A stretch of DNA of 64,000 bases from Candidatus Firestoneibacteriota bacterium (GTDB lineage: Bacteria > Oederibacteriota > D2-FULL-39-29). The position numbers and the translations under genes were made by a program. Below, piece after piece: positions 49,534 through 59,515 of this stretch. Within the stretch, counting starts at the first letter, position 1; every line of letters begins with the position of its first letter. Under the pieces are notes generated by a model, which saw only the letters and a list, made by a program, of their open reading frames with translations, was not told the DNA's origin and searched no databases. Location of the stretch: contig CAIYPD010000052.1 of NCBI GenBank assembly GCA_903928075.1, positions 34,494-98,493 of the forward strand, given 5' to 3'.

Positions 49534-49565
49534 TCCGCCTTTGGCGAGATCTCGCTTCAGCGGAC
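49534..49565. repeat. REP-like palindromic repeat, copy C (GAGATCTC core)
   Basis: TCCGCCTTTGGCGAGATCTCGCTTCAGCGGAC; outer TCCGC/GCGGA stem; between ftsW and murG. Confidence 0.75.
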
Positions 49566-49580
49566 GAATTTGCATTTCTG

Positions 49581-50696
49581 TCATCTTTTCACCTGTTTTG
49601 CAAGGTTAAGAAGCAAGCCGATAGCCATCATATTTACCAGCAGCGAAGAACCACCGTAACTTATAAAAGGCAGAGTAAGCCCCTTTGTCGGCAGAAGCCC
49701 GGTTACCACAGCCATATTTACGAAAGCCTGAAGACCTACCCAACTTGTAATTCCCACTGCCAGTACTTTGCCAAAAACATCGTCCAGCTTTGTCGCTATT
49801 TCTATTCCTTTCCATATAATAAAGCCGAAGAACAAAAGGACGCCGGTCGCACCGGCCAGTCCCATTTCCTCGCCTACGATGGCAAAAATAAAGTCCGTAT
49901 GCGATTCCGGCAGATAAAAGAGTTTTTGAGTGCCGTTCCCCAGGCCCTTACCGAAAATACCGCCGGAACCAAAAGCGATAAAGGACTGTACCATCTGAAA
50001 ACCTATGCCCTGTGGATCTGCCCAGGGAGACTCTAAAAACGATTTTATTCTTTTACTTCTGTAAGAAGCCTTCATAACAACTATATACGCCAGCGGGACC
50101 AACGGCAGTGCCACGGCTAATACATGGGAAATCCTGATACCGGCGACAAAAAGCATTATTGCCAGAATAATAACCAGCATTATTATGGAGCCGACATCTG
50201 GCTGTAAAAGAAGCACACAGGCCACGCCGCCCAGGATAAAAAGAAACGGTAAAAAACCTTGCACAAATAATTTTATCTTCTCTTGTTTTCTTTCTATAGC
50301 ATCCGCAATATAGATTATGAAAGCAAGTTTGAGAAGCTCACTCGGTTCAAAGGTAAAACCCGCCACTGAAATCCATCTTTTAGCCCCGCCGGCCGACTTA
50401 CCGATATGCGGGACAAAAACAAGGAAGAGCGAAAGCACGGCAAGGATAAAGAGCGGCTTCGCAATTTGCCGCAACTTATCGTATCTTATGTTTTTAAAGA
50501 AGATAAGACCTATACTGCCGATACCTATCCAGAAAACCTGTTTCATAAGGAAGTAATGAATGCTTTTATATTTGTCGCTGGCATAAATACCCGAAGAAGA
50601 AAAAACCATGACGGTGCCAAAGGCCAAAAGAATAATCAGCGCGGTAAGTATTACTCCGCCGTCATATCTTTTTCTTTGAGGCAGTATATTATTCAA
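49581..50696 (-). CDS. ftsW: lipid II polymerase/SEDS protein FtsW
   Basis: LLALL-type multi-TM; PESHTDFIFAIVGEEMGLAGA; TKGLTLPFISYGGSSLLVNM. Confidence 0.96.
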   Translation of the reverse strand: MNNILPQRKRYDGGVILTALIILLAFGTVMVFSSSGIYASDKYKSIHYFLMKQVFWIGIGSIGLIFFKNIRYDKLRQIAKPLFILAVLSLFLVFVPHIGKSAGGAKRWISVAGFTFEPSELLKLAFIIYIADAIERKQEKIKLFVQGFLPFLFILGGVACVLLLQPDVGSIIMLVIILAIMLFVAGIRISHVLAVALPLVPLAYIVVMKASYRSKRIKSFLESPWADPQGIGFQMVQSFIAFGSGGIFGKGLGNGTQKLFYLPESHTDFIFAIVGEEMGLAGATGVLLFFGFIIWKGIEIATKLDDVFGKVLAVGITSWVGLQAFVNMAVVTGLLPTKGLTLPFISYGGSSLLVNMMAIGLLLNLAKQVKR

Positions 50697-50717
50697 GCAA
50701 TTCTCCTTTACGCGGTG

Positions 50718-52115
50718 TTAAACTTTCTGTGTTTCTTTTTCTGCTTCTTTTAAATGTAGAACAGCCGTCTTAAACACCCGGCCCCTTTCCTCGTAGTCTT
50801 TAAACATATCAAAACTAGTACAGCCCGGAGACATCAGAACAATATCCCCTGATGCCGCAAACTCATAAGCCTTTTTAACAGCTTCGTCCATGGTACCGGC
50901 TTCTTCGACCGGGGCGCTGTTATTGAGTGCTTTTTTTATTTCTGCCCTCGCTTCACCGATGGCCACGATACGCTTTACCTTTTTTGCCACAGAGGTTTCC
51001 AGCAGTTTAAAGTCACTGTTTTTATTCCTTCCGCCGGCAATAAGTATTATCGGCGCATCATAGCTTTGTATTGATTTCTCCACCGCCAGCATATTGGTGC
51101 CCTGTGAATTATTGATAAATTTTACCCCGTTGATTTCCCCGGCAAACTCCTGCCGGTGCTCAACCCCTTTAAACTCACGGAGTACCGGAACAATATCGGA
51201 AGCCGCCGCTCCGGCCAGCTTTGCTGCAAGCGCGGCGACCATGGCGTTTTCCGCATTATGCATACCTTTTATCGAAAGCTCTTTATAATTCATCAGCCTT
51301 GTTGTTTCACCTTTTATACAAAGAACAATAATTTCCCCTTCCAGATACGCGCCTTCTTTCCCGCCGGTAAGGCTGCTGATAGAATCAAAGTAATAAATTT
51401 TGCTTTTCGCCAAAGTTTCGTAAAGCGGGGTATACTTGTCATTTTCATTAAGGATCAAAATCTCCGCGGCCGATTGGTTCTTAAAAATATTGCCTTTGGC
51501 TTCTATATACTGCTGCAGGTTTTGATACCTGTCCATATGGTCGCTGCCGATATTGAGTATCGCGGCAATTGCCGGCCTGAAAGTATTTATTGTCTCGAGT
51601 TGAAAACTGCTGACCTCTGCGACACAAAACGCTTTTTCGTCAAGGAGTTCCCCCGACAGAAGGAAATTTGTCAGCGGTTTTCCTATATTGCCCCCGACTA
51701 CAGTTTTTTTCCCCGCTCTTTTAAGTATTTCACCTATGAGGGTCGTAGTCGTAGTCTTTCCCTTGGTGCCCGTAACAGCAACAACAGGGGCACACATAAA
51801 AAGAGCAGCCAGTTCAAGCTCTCCTATTATTTCCACGCCCTTTTTTTCAGCCAGGGAAAAAACCGGCGCTTTAGTATTCACTCCCGGAGAAACAACCAGC
51901 AACTCGGCGCCAAAAAGCGCTTTTTCGGAGTGGCCGGAAAACTCTATTTCTATTCCGCCGATTTCAAGCAGCGCTGTTTTTTGTTTAAGCAGTTCATCCT
52001 CGGGCTTCGAGTCGGTAACGGTTACCAGTGCGCCTTTCGCTTTTAAGAAAGCCGCGCAAGCAATTCCGCTCCTGGCCATACCGACCACCGTCACTTTTTT
52101 ACCTTTAAGATTCAA
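50718..52115 (-). CDS. murD: UDP-N-acetylmuramoylalanine--D-glutamate ligase
   Basis: KKVTVVGMARSGIACA, VTGTKGKTTTTTLIGEIL, LMSPGCTSFDMFKDYEERG. Confidence 0.97.
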   Translation of the reverse strand: MNLKGKKVTVVGMARSGIACAAFLKAKGALVTVTDSKPEDELLKQKTALLEIGGIEIEFSGHSEKALFGAELLVVSPGVNTKAPVFSLAEKKGVEIIGELELAALFMCAPVVAVTGTKGKTTTTTLIGEILKRAGKKTVVGGNIGKPLTNFLLSGELLDEKAFCVAEVSSFQLETINTFRPAIAAILNIGSDHMDRYQNLQQYIEAKGNIFKNQSAAEILILNENDKYTPLYETLAKSKIYYFDSISSLTGGKEGAYLEGEIIVLCIKGETTRLMNYKELSIKGMHNAENAMVAALAAKLAGAAASDIVPVLREFKGVEHRQEFAGEINGVKFINNSQGTNMLAVEKSIQSYDAPIILIAGGRNKNSDFKLLETSVAKKVKRIVAIGEARAEIKKALNNSAPVEEAGTMDEAVKKAYEFAASGDIVLMSPGCTSFDMFKDYEERGRVFKTAVLHLKEAEKETQKV

Positions 52116-52123
52116 ACTTTCTC

Positions 52124-53206
52124 CTATCTCAACTTAAGCAGTGATAAACTGGCTACCGCTATTAAAATAGCAATTATCCAGAACCGTATAACTATTTTGG
52201 ACTCAGGCATGCCCTTAAGTTCAAAATGGTGATGCAGGGGTGCCATGAGAAAGACTCTTTTTTTAAACAACCGGAAGGAGATTATCTGGGTCAACACCGA
52301 TAGAGCTTCGACCACAAATATCCCGCCGATTAAAACCAGAAGAAGTTCAAGTTTAACAAGTACGGAAATAAGTCCAAGCACCGCTCCAAGCGGCAGGGAG
52401 CCTGTGTCTCCCATAAAAACCTGCGCCGGATGACTGTTATACCAGAGGAAGCCCAGACACGAACCGACTATAGCGGCGCAAAAAATCACCAGTTCCGAGG
52501 CTTCGGGAACATAGATTATTCTAAGATACTCGGAAAATTTTATATTCCCGACCACATAAGCAACGACCGTGAGCGCCAAAGTTGTAAAAAGAAGTGACCC
52601 GGTGGCCAGCCCGTCGAGTCCGTCCGTAAAATTGACGGCATTAGACCAGCCTATAATAACCAGGGCTACAAAACCAAAATATAAAAGACCCAGATTTACC
52701 GGAAATTTGACCAGCGGAACTTTTATATGCGAGGCAAACTCCGGGCTGACCGGATTGAAATAGAGAAAAACCACCACGGTGCCGGCGCCGATCAACTGGC
52801 CTAAAAGCTTCATTTTTATCGAGACGCCTTTGGAATTCCGGTACACCAGTTTTAAATAATCGTCGATACCCCCGAGGAACGAAAAAAAGATAAAAGTAAA
52901 GAGCGTGAGCCTGATAAAGCTGTTGTTAAGATTAGCCCACATCAAAACCGAAAATAAAACCGAGATAATTATTATTATCCCGCCCATCGTCGGGGTCCCG
53001 GACTTTATATGATGCGTCTTGGGGCCGTCCTCGCGTATAGGCTGCGCGGCTTTTAGTTGATTAAGTTTTTTTATTACAAAATGCCCTATCAAAAATGTTA
53101 CCAGCGCGGCTGTCATCGCCGCATAGATAGCCCTGAAAGTAGAATACTTGAAAACATAAAAGGCACTCCAGTATTTATATAAAGGAAACAGCAAATGATA
53201 AAGCAC
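52124..53206 (-). CDS. mraY: phospho-MurNAc-pentapeptide transferase
   Basis: KSGTPTMGGIIII, NAVNFTDGLDGLATG, MGDTGSLPLGA, PLHHHFELKGMPE. Confidence 0.98.
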   Translation of the reverse strand: MLYHLLFPLYKYWSAFYVFKYSTFRAIYAAMTAALVTFLIGHFVIKKLNQLKAAQPIREDGPKTHHIKSGTPTMGGIIIIISVLFSVLMWANLNNSFIRLTLFTFIFFSFLGGIDDYLKLVYRNSKGVSIKMKLLGQLIGAGTVVVFLYFNPVSPEFASHIKVPLVKFPVNLGLLYFGFVALVIIGWSNAVNFTDGLDGLATGSLLFTTLALTVVAYVVGNIKFSEYLRIIYVPEASELVIFCAAIVGSCLGFLWYNSHPAQVFMGDTGSLPLGAVLGLISVLVKLELLLVLIGGIFVVEALSVLTQIISFRLFKKRVFLMAPLHHHFELKGMPESKIVIRFWIIAILIAVASLSLLKLR

Positions 53207-53209
53207 TCT

Positions 53210-54595
53210 TTACTCTCCTGTCAGTTTTTCTACCAGTTTTTCCATACCGGCTCTTCTCGAGCCTTTTATTAAAACTACATCGCCTCTTTTGAGGCAGCCT
53301 TTTAAGAATACTTTTGCGGCTTCATTGTCGGAAAAAAGACGCACCTTGTCTTCCGGCAGGCCTGCCCTCTTTGCGCCGGACTTATACCAGGCACCGGTAC
53401 TGCCCACCGCAAAAAAACCGTCCGGTTCTGCCGCCGCCGCCTCGGCACCGACAGCTTCATGAAGTTCCCGGGCATACTCTCCCAGTTCCGCCATTTCGCC
53501 CAGTACTATGAATTTTCTTTTCGCCTCTAAGGAATTAAGGGTTTTAATCGCCCCTTTAACCGAATCAGGGTTCGCATTATACGCATCATCAATTATTCTT
53601 ATGCCCTCAAACTCTTTAACCGCCAGCCTGTGAAGCGAGACCGGTTTAAAACCCGAAAGCCCGGCGGCTATCTTTTTTATATCAAGTCCAAAGCCCGCAG
53701 CCAGCGCCGCTGCGCAAAGCGCGTTGCTGATATTATGCAGACCCAGCAGCTTAAATTTTACTTCTTCCTTTGCGCCGTTATAAACAAGAGTAAAAACTGT
53801 TCCGCCTTCGGGAAGCTCAAAAATCTTTTCCGCTCTAACGTCCGCTCTGTCGTTTTTGCCGAAGGTAAGACAGTTTTTGTTTTTCAATCCGGCTTTTTTC
53901 CCGGCCAGAAGTTCATCATCTATATTCAGCGCAACCAAACCGCCGGTTTTTACGCTTTCCAGAAGCCCCCACTTTTCTTTAAGTATGTTTTCGCGGGTAT
54001 TAAAATTGCCTATATGGGCCATGCCTATATTGGTTATTCCAGCTACATCCGGCCTTGCCACTTTTAGAAGCGAGGCAATCTCTCCGGGATGATTGGTCCC
54101 GTATTCCAGAATAAGTGCCCCGAAGGAAGAATCCGTCTCCAGTATAGTCAAAGGCAGACCTATCTGATTGTTAAAACTTCCTTTAGGCTTATGCGTCTTT
54201 AAAGAACCTGAAAGAATACTGCCAAGCAAATCTTTGCTCGTCGTCTTGCCGTTACTTCCGCTTATCCCCGCCACTTTCAGCCTGTCAAGTTTCCTAAGGT
54301 AGCCTGCCGCTATATTTTTAAGCGCTTCCGTGGTATCTGAAACAAGCAGTGCAATTTTAAGTTTTTTTACCTCCAATGACTCCCGGCTTACAACAGCGCC
54401 CAGAGCGCCGGCAGAACTGAGCTTTTCCACAAAATCGTGGCCGTCAAATCTCTCGCCTTTTATGGCTACAAAAAAGTCACCCGCTTTTAGCGCTCTGCTA
54501 TCCGTTGAAAGAGAAACTACGGCAGCATTATTTTCACCTTTAAGAAGTTTTCCGCCCGTCCAGGCGGCAAGTTCCCCGGCTAAGATTTTTTCCAT
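53210..54595 (-). CDS. murF: UDP-MurNAc-tripeptide--D-Ala-D-Ala ligase
   Basis: SGSNGKTTSKDLLGSIL, EYGTNHPGEIASL, IIDDAYNANPDSV. Confidence 0.97.
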   Translation of the reverse strand: MEKILAGELAAWTGGKLLKGENNAAVVSLSTDSRALKAGDFFVAIKGERFDGHDFVEKLSSAGALGAVVSRESLEVKKLKIALLVSDTTEALKNIAAGYLRKLDRLKVAGISGSNGKTTSKDLLGSILSGSLKTHKPKGSFNNQIGLPLTILETDSSFGALILEYGTNHPGEIASLLKVARPDVAGITNIGMAHIGNFNTRENILKEKWGLLESVKTGGLVALNIDDELLAGKKAGLKNKNCLTFGKNDRADVRAEKIFELPEGGTVFTLVYNGAKEEVKFKLLGLHNISNALCAAALAAGFGLDIKKIAAGLSGFKPVSLHRLAVKEFEGIRIIDDAYNANPDSVKGAIKTLNSLEAKRKFIVLGEMAELGEYARELHEAVGAEAAAAEPDGFFAVGSTGAWYKSGAKRAGLPEDKVRLFSDNEAAKVFLKGCLKRGDVVLIKGSRRAGMEKLVEKLTGE

Positions 54596-56076
54596 AAGCC
54601 CTGCGCCGAAAGAATAGCCCCGGCAACTTCTTTATCGGAAAAATGTATTTTTTCCATTCCGATTATCTGATAATCTTCATGCCCTTTACCGGCTATGACC
54701 ACAATATCGCCCTTTTTAGCCATATTGAGAGCCGCTCTTATCGCTTCTTTTCTATCGGCAATAACAGTGTAAAGCCCGGATTTCATTCCTGCTTCAATCC
54801 CGGTTATAATAGCCGCAGGATCTTCGGTTCTTGGATTATCCGAAGTCACCACCGTATAATCAGATAACTCTGTCGCAATTTTCCCCATAAGCGGCCGTTT
54901 ACTTTTATCCCTGTCGCCGCCGCAGCCAAAAACCGTAATAATACGGACCGGTTTTAGATCCTTAACTGAAATGAGCAGTTTTTCCAGAGAGTCCGGTGAG
55001 TGGGCATAGTCTATAAGTACCGATATCCCGTTCAAAGTGTTATAAACCTCAAACCTGCCGGGTACACCCGGAAGATTTTCAAGCCCCGCTTTAATATTCT
55101 CCTGATGTATGTTGAGCGCAAAGCCCACAGCCGCTGCCGAGAGCGCGTTGCTCACATTATGGCGTCCCCTCATTTGTAAATTAACGCGAAAAACTTTTCC
55201 TTGATAGGTTATGTCGAAAGAAAGCTCTTCGGCACTGGCTTTTATATTTTCTGCTTTAACATCGGCCTTTGTGCCGCTGCGAAGTCCGTAGGAAATAACC
55301 CTCACCCCGGAAGCCGTAATGAAGGTTTCTGCTTTTGGATCATCTAAATTCACCACCGCCGCCTTCGGAAAGGACTTCACATTACTCTTCCCCAGGGAGG
55401 TAAAGAGTAAAAGCTTTGAAGCCAGATATGCGTCAAAAGTCTTATGAAAGTCGAGATGATCCTGCGTAAAATTCGTAAAAACCGCAACATCAAATTCTAT
55501 TCCCGCAACCCTTTTGAGTTCAAGAGCATGCGAAGAAACTTCCATCACGCAGGTCTCTATTTTTTTCATAACCATTTTAAGAAAGAGCTCCTGCAGGTCA
55601 TAGGATTCCGGTGTTGTATTTTTAGATTCTAAAGTTTCTCCTGCAAACTCATAACTTATGGTGCCGAGTAAGCCCGTCTTTTCGCCGTTTTTTTCAAAAA
55701 TAGATCTCAGCATATAAGAGGTAGTCGTCTTACCCTTGGTGCCGGTTACCCCTATCATCTTTAGTTTGCTTGAAGGATTATCAAAATACTCCGCCGCTAC
55801 CGCAGCCAGAGCTTCTCTTGCATCCTTCACATAGATAACGGTCACGGCTTTGTCCTTTGGAATATTTACCTCTTTTTCTACTATCAGCGCCACCGCACCC
55901 CGGCTTACCACTTCTGAGGCATAGGCATGACCGTCAACCTTAAAGCCGGGAACACAAACAAAAAGTCCGTTTTGCCGTATTTTCCTTGAATCAAAACAAA
56001 TACCATCTATGGTTATTTCTGTTGAGCCGCTGACTTTTTCTATTTTCAGATTTTTAATCAGCTTTGACAAAATCAT
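54580..56076 (-). CDS. murE: UDP-MurNAc-L-Ala-D-Glu--meso-diaminopimelate (or related) ligase
   Basis: VTGTKGKTTTSYML, CVMEVSSHAL, FGCGGDRDKSKRPLMG, TSDNPRTEDPAAI. Confidence 0.97.
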   Translation of the reverse strand: MILSKLIKNLKIEKVSGSTEITIDGICFDSRKIRQNGLFVCVPGFKVDGHAYASEVVSRGAVALIVEKEVNIPKDKAVTVIYVKDAREALAAVAAEYFDNPSSKLKMIGVTGTKGKTTTSYMLRSIFEKNGEKTGLLGTISYEFAGETLESKNTTPESYDLQELFLKMVMKKIETCVMEVSSHALELKRVAGIEFDVAVFTNFTQDHLDFHKTFDAYLASKLLLFTSLGKSNVKSFPKAAVVNLDDPKAETFITASGVRVISYGLRSGTKADVKAENIKASAEELSFDITYQGKVFRVNLQMRGRHNVSNALSAAAVGFALNIHQENIKAGLENLPGVPGRFEVYNTLNGISVLIDYAHSPDSLEKLLISVKDLKPVRIITVFGCGGDRDKSKRPLMGKIATELSDYTVVTSDNPRTEDPAAIITGIEAGMKSGLYTVIADRKEAIRAALNMAKKGDIVVIAGKGHEDYQIIGMEKIHFSDKEVAGAILSAQGLWKKS

Positions 56077-57754
56077 AATTATCCTTTTTCTCCAGATATC
56101 GTAAAGCTCTTTTTGCTATTTTGCCCACTGCCGGAGCCGCAACACTGCCGCCGTAATAAACCTTATCCGGTTCATCCACCACAACAAGTATGGCAAGCTT
56201 TGGATTCTCCGCCGGAGCAAAACCGGCAAAGGAAGCCACATATTTGCTTGCCGAGTATTTTCTTGTCAGCGGATCTATTTTCTGCGAAGTACCCGTTTTT
56301 CCGGCTATCGAGAGTCCGGGGAAGGCGGCCTCTTTTCCCGTGCCGTTTTCCACCACACTTTTAAGGACTTTAACCATTCTGGCGGCGACCTCCGGCGATA
56401 TAACCTGCCTGACCTCTTTTGGCAAAAATTCTTTTACCACCTTGCCGTCTTTGCTTTTTATAGCTTTGACAATCATGGGCTGCATCAATTTACCCTTGTT
56501 GGCAATCGTCGCATAGAGGGAGGCAATCTGAAGCGGTGTTGCGGAAACCTCCTGCCCGAAAGAAATCGTATAGATTGAAAGGCCCGACCATTTATCCGGA
56601 GTGCGCAGCATCCCCTTAAGTTCCCCCCCAAGAGTTATTCCGGTTTTATCTCCAAACCCAAAGTTACGCGCGTATTTAAAAAGTCTTTCTTTACCGAGCA
56701 TAACACCCACCTTCGCGGTACCTATATTACTGGAATTGGCTATTACATCCCTGAAATTTAACACACCATATTTTATATGATCCTTTATTGTGTGATTGTA
56801 AACTTCCCACCGGCCGTTTTCGCAGTCAACAAAGTCGTTCTCATTTATAACTCTTTCCGATAAGGCTGCAGCCATGGTTACCGATTTGAAGGTGGAACCC
56901 GGCTCATACTGCACTGAAACAGCTCTGTTTTTAAGAGCGGCCTGGGGATAATCATTAAAATTATTCGGATCAAAATTCGGCCTGTTTGCAAGCGCCAGTA
57001 TTTCGCCGGTTGCCGTGTTCATCACTATCGCCGTCGCTTCTTTGGCGTGATATTGCTCATAAATTAAATTCAATTCTTCTTCGGCAATAGACTGAACGCC
57101 TTCGTCAATGGTTAAAACCAGATTGTCTCCGTTTACCGGCGCCTCATATTCCACTTCCCCGGAAACTACTCCCCGGCCTTTTGCGTCTTTTACCGAAACC
57201 AGCCGGCCGTTCTTACCCGCCAGATATTCATTAAAAACAAGTTCCAAACCCTCGCAACCTTTATCATCCATATTCACAAAACCCAAAGCATGCGAACCCA
57301 GCGTGCCCTTAGGGTAAAATCTTTTTGTTTCCAACACCACGCCTATTCCGGGAAGTTTCATTGTCTTAATTCTTTTACCTCTGTTGTATTCCGCCTTGCG
57401 TTCTATCCAGACAAAGTTTCTTCCGGAATTCAATTTCTTCAGGATTTCACCGGCATTGATATTTAAAACTTCGGAAAGTTTCTGCGCGGTGCTTTGAGGC
57501 TCTTTTACCTGGTAAGTTATTGCATAAATCGAGGGTACTTCGACACTCACCGCAAGTTCACGGCCTTTGCTGTCATAGATAAAGCCTCTTTCAGCATTAA
57601 TCTCCTGAACATTGGCAGATTGCCTTTCCGAAAGATTCCCCATTTTGCCGCCGGTATAAACCTGAAGATATAAAAACCTGCCGAACAAACAGGTGCCAAA
57701 TAGGATAAAGAACCATGACACAAGCAATATTCTTACCTTCATCCCGTCAGCCAC
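56054..57754 (-). CDS. ftsI: peptidoglycan transpeptidase FtsI/PBP3
   Basis: YEPGSTFKSVTMAAAL, IANSSNIGTAKV, IAGKTGTSQ. Confidence 0.95.
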   Translation of the reverse strand: MADGMKVRILLVSWFFILFGTCLFGRFLYLQVYTGGKMGNLSERQSANVQEINAERGFIYDSKGRELAVSVEVPSIYAITYQVKEPQSTAQKLSEVLNINAGEILKKLNSGRNFVWIERKAEYNRGKRIKTMKLPGIGVVLETKRFYPKGTLGSHALGFVNMDDKGCEGLELVFNEYLAGKNGRLVSVKDAKGRGVVSGEVEYEAPVNGDNLVLTIDEGVQSIAEEELNLIYEQYHAKEATAIVMNTATGEILALANRPNFDPNNFNDYPQAALKNRAVSVQYEPGSTFKSVTMAAALSERVINENDFVDCENGRWEVYNHTIKDHIKYGVLNFRDVIANSSNIGTAKVGVMLGKERLFKYARNFGFGDKTGITLGGELKGMLRTPDKWSGLSIYTISFGQEVSATPLQIASLYATIANKGKLMQPMIVKAIKSKDGKVVKEFLPKEVRQVISPEVAARMVKVLKSVVENGTGKEAAFPGLSIAGKTGTSQKIDPLTRKYSASKYVASFAGFAPAENPKLAILVVVDEPDKVYYGGSVAAPAVGKIAKRALRYLEKKDNYDFVKAD

Positions 57755-57768
57755 TTCCTGCTCCCCCG

Positions 57769-58074
57769 CTAGAAAATACTCAAGATAAACGAAAAGGCTT
57801 TACTTAAAAAGCCCGTTGATACCTCTTCCCTTGGCGCTATAATAAGTGTTTCAAATTTATCCGGAACTGTCAGATTTAGCTCTTTTTTTGCGACACTTTC
57901 TATTCTTTCAAGAGATTTAAGTTTCGAAATCTCAATATTAAGTATCCTGTTGTAATTAGTCAGTTCTGCTTTCTTCTTTTCGAGTTTATTTATTTCATAG
58001 CCGATGCGCACATTCTCCAGGCTTAAGAAAACCAGAAAGAGCACGGAAATCAGGAGGAGGACTATCGTCTTCAT
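57769..58074 (-). CDS. ftsL: cell division protein FtsL-like
   Basis: 101 aa, single TM plus coiled coil; position between ftsI and rsmH. Confidence 0.8.
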   Translation of the reverse strand: MKTIVLLLISVLFLVFLSLENVRIGYEINKLEKKKAELTNYNRILNIEISKLKSLERIESVAKKELNLTVPDKFETLIIAPREEVSTGFLSKAFSFILSIF

Positions 58075-58949
58075 AACTTCTCGGCCACCCTTAATTTTGC
58101 GCTGCGGCTTCTTCTGTTTTCCAGAGTCTCAGCGGCGCCCGGAACTACCGGCTTTTTGGTAATAACCTGCAGGGCCTTTTCGCCCCTGAAATAGTCTTTA
58201 ACTATTCTGTCTTCCATTGAATGGAAAGATATAACCGCCATTCTTCCGCCTTGCCCCAGATAATTTAACGCTTTTATAAGGCCTTCCTTTAAAGCGCCCA
58301 ATTCATCGTTGACCGCTATCCGCAGAGCCTGAAAGGTCCTGGTTGCCGGATGAATCTTCCCATGCCGGTAGAAAGACGGCACCGCTTTGCTTATTGCTTC
58401 CGCCAATTCCAGCGTGGTGGAAATCCTCCTGACCTGTCTGCTTTCGACTATCACTCTGGCTATCCGCCCGGCAAAATTCTCTTCACCAAAAGTCCGGATC
58501 AGCCGTTCCAGTTCTTCCTGCGGCAGTTCATTTACCAATGCTGCGGCATCATATTTCGCATCATCACCCATCCGCATATCCAGCGGAGCCTCGGTTCTAA
58601 AAGAAAAACCGCGGGACGCAATATCCAGCTGGAATGAAGAAACCCCCAGGTCAAAAATGATTCCATCGACGCTGCCCGGCGGGACCTGCAAACCGGCCAG
58701 AACTTTATCCAAATCTCTGAAGTTCGCCTTCACAAAGGTAATCCGGTCAGCAAAGCCTTTCAGGTTTTCTTTCGTAATCTCAAGAATTTTTTCATCACGG
58801 TCCAAGGCGATTACTTTGCTTCGGGGGATGCTTTCAAGGATTTTTACGGTGTGCCCGCCTCCTCCGAGTGTTGCATCGACATAGAGTCCGTCAGGTTTAA
58901 CATTTAAGAAAGAAACCGCCTCAGCAAGGAGCACTGAAACATGGCTCAT
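58071..58949 (-). CDS. rsmH: 16S rRNA (cytosine1402-N4)-methyltransferase
   Basis: YVDATLGGGGHTVKILE, GIIFDLGVSSFQLD, DMRMGDDAKYDA, AVISFHSMEDRIVKDYFR. Confidence 0.97.
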   Translation of the reverse strand: MSHVSVLLAEAVSFLNVKPDGLYVDATLGGGGHTVKILESIPRSKVIALDRDEKILEITKENLKGFADRITFVKANFRDLDKVLAGLQVPPGSVDGIIFDLGVSSFQLDIASRGFSFRTEAPLDMRMGDDAKYDAAALVNELPQEELERLIRTFGEENFAGRIARVIVESRQVRRISTTLELAEAISKAVPSFYRHGKIHPATRTFQALRIAVNDELGALKEGLIKALNYLGQGGRMAVISFHSMEDRIVKDYFRGEKALQVITKKPVVPGAAETLENRRSRSAKLRVAEKL

Positions 58950-59401
58950 TATTTCATAATCCCCAGGTCAAAGAGCTTCTGGGCAATATTTTCAAATGGT
59001 TTATCTTTTGCTTTAAGCAGGTACTCAGTCCACTTTTCTCTGGACCAGATTTCCATAATGTTTCTGGTGCCGATTATGGAAACATCTTTTACTATTGCAG
59101 CTTTTGCCCTGAGTTCTCCGGGAATAAACATGCGGCCTTGCTTGTCTAAAATGGTTTCTGTGGCGTTGGAATACAGGTCGCGAAGCAAAAATCTTGTATC
59201 TGCGTTGTTGTAGGAGAGCTCATTTAATTTTTTTTCGTATTCTTTCCATTCGTTAAACGGATAGACGCTAAGACAATCATCAAACCCCTTAGTGATTACA
59301 AATTTTTCAATATATTTCTCAGCCAGGTCGGCCCGAAATTTTGCAGGCAAAATTATTCTGCCTTTTTTATCAATAGAATGTTTATATTCGCCCATGAACA
59401 T
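58949..59401 (-). CDS. mraZ: transcriptional regulator MraZ
   Basis: ORF to 59458; likely start MFMGEYKHSIDKKGRIILPAKFR at 59401 behind GGAGG. Second SpoVT/AbrB repeat TILDKQGRMFIPGELRAKA. Confidence 0.96.
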   Translation of the reverse strand: MFMGEYKHSIDKKGRIILPAKFRADLAEKYIEKFVITKGFDDCLSVYPFNEWKEYEKKLNELSYNNADTRFLLRDLYSNATETILDKQGRMFIPGELRAKAAIVKDVSIIGTRNIMEIWSREKWTEYLLKAKDKPFENIAQKLFDLGIMK

Positions 59402-59410
59402 GTTATTTTT

Positions 59411-59440
59411 CCTCCACTTTACTCCACTTACAACCACAGT
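59411..59440 (-). promoter_or_regulatory. candidate MraZ operator: three 10-bp direct repeats
   Basis: Minus strand ACTGTGGTTG TAAGTGGAGT AAAGTGGAGG: three GTGG units at exact 10-bp spacing just upstream of mraZ. Confidence 0.75.
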
Positions 59441-59441
59441 A

Positions 59442-59471
59442 AGTATATAGCATACCACTATATGTTGTCAA
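59442..59471 (-). promoter_or_regulatory. sigma70-type promoter of the dcw cluster
   Basis: Minus strand TTGACA - 16 nt - TATATA (or 18 nt to TATACT). Confidence 0.75.
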
Positions 59472-59515
59472 GTATTTAGTTGATTTTATATGGTTTTTCT
59501 GGTAAAATTCTTTTC

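Noticed and set aside
41792-59401. dcw cluster gene overlaps as novel
   Set aside because: Order and short overlaps are typical of conserved bacterial dcw clusters; nothing novel apart from the regulatory repeat.
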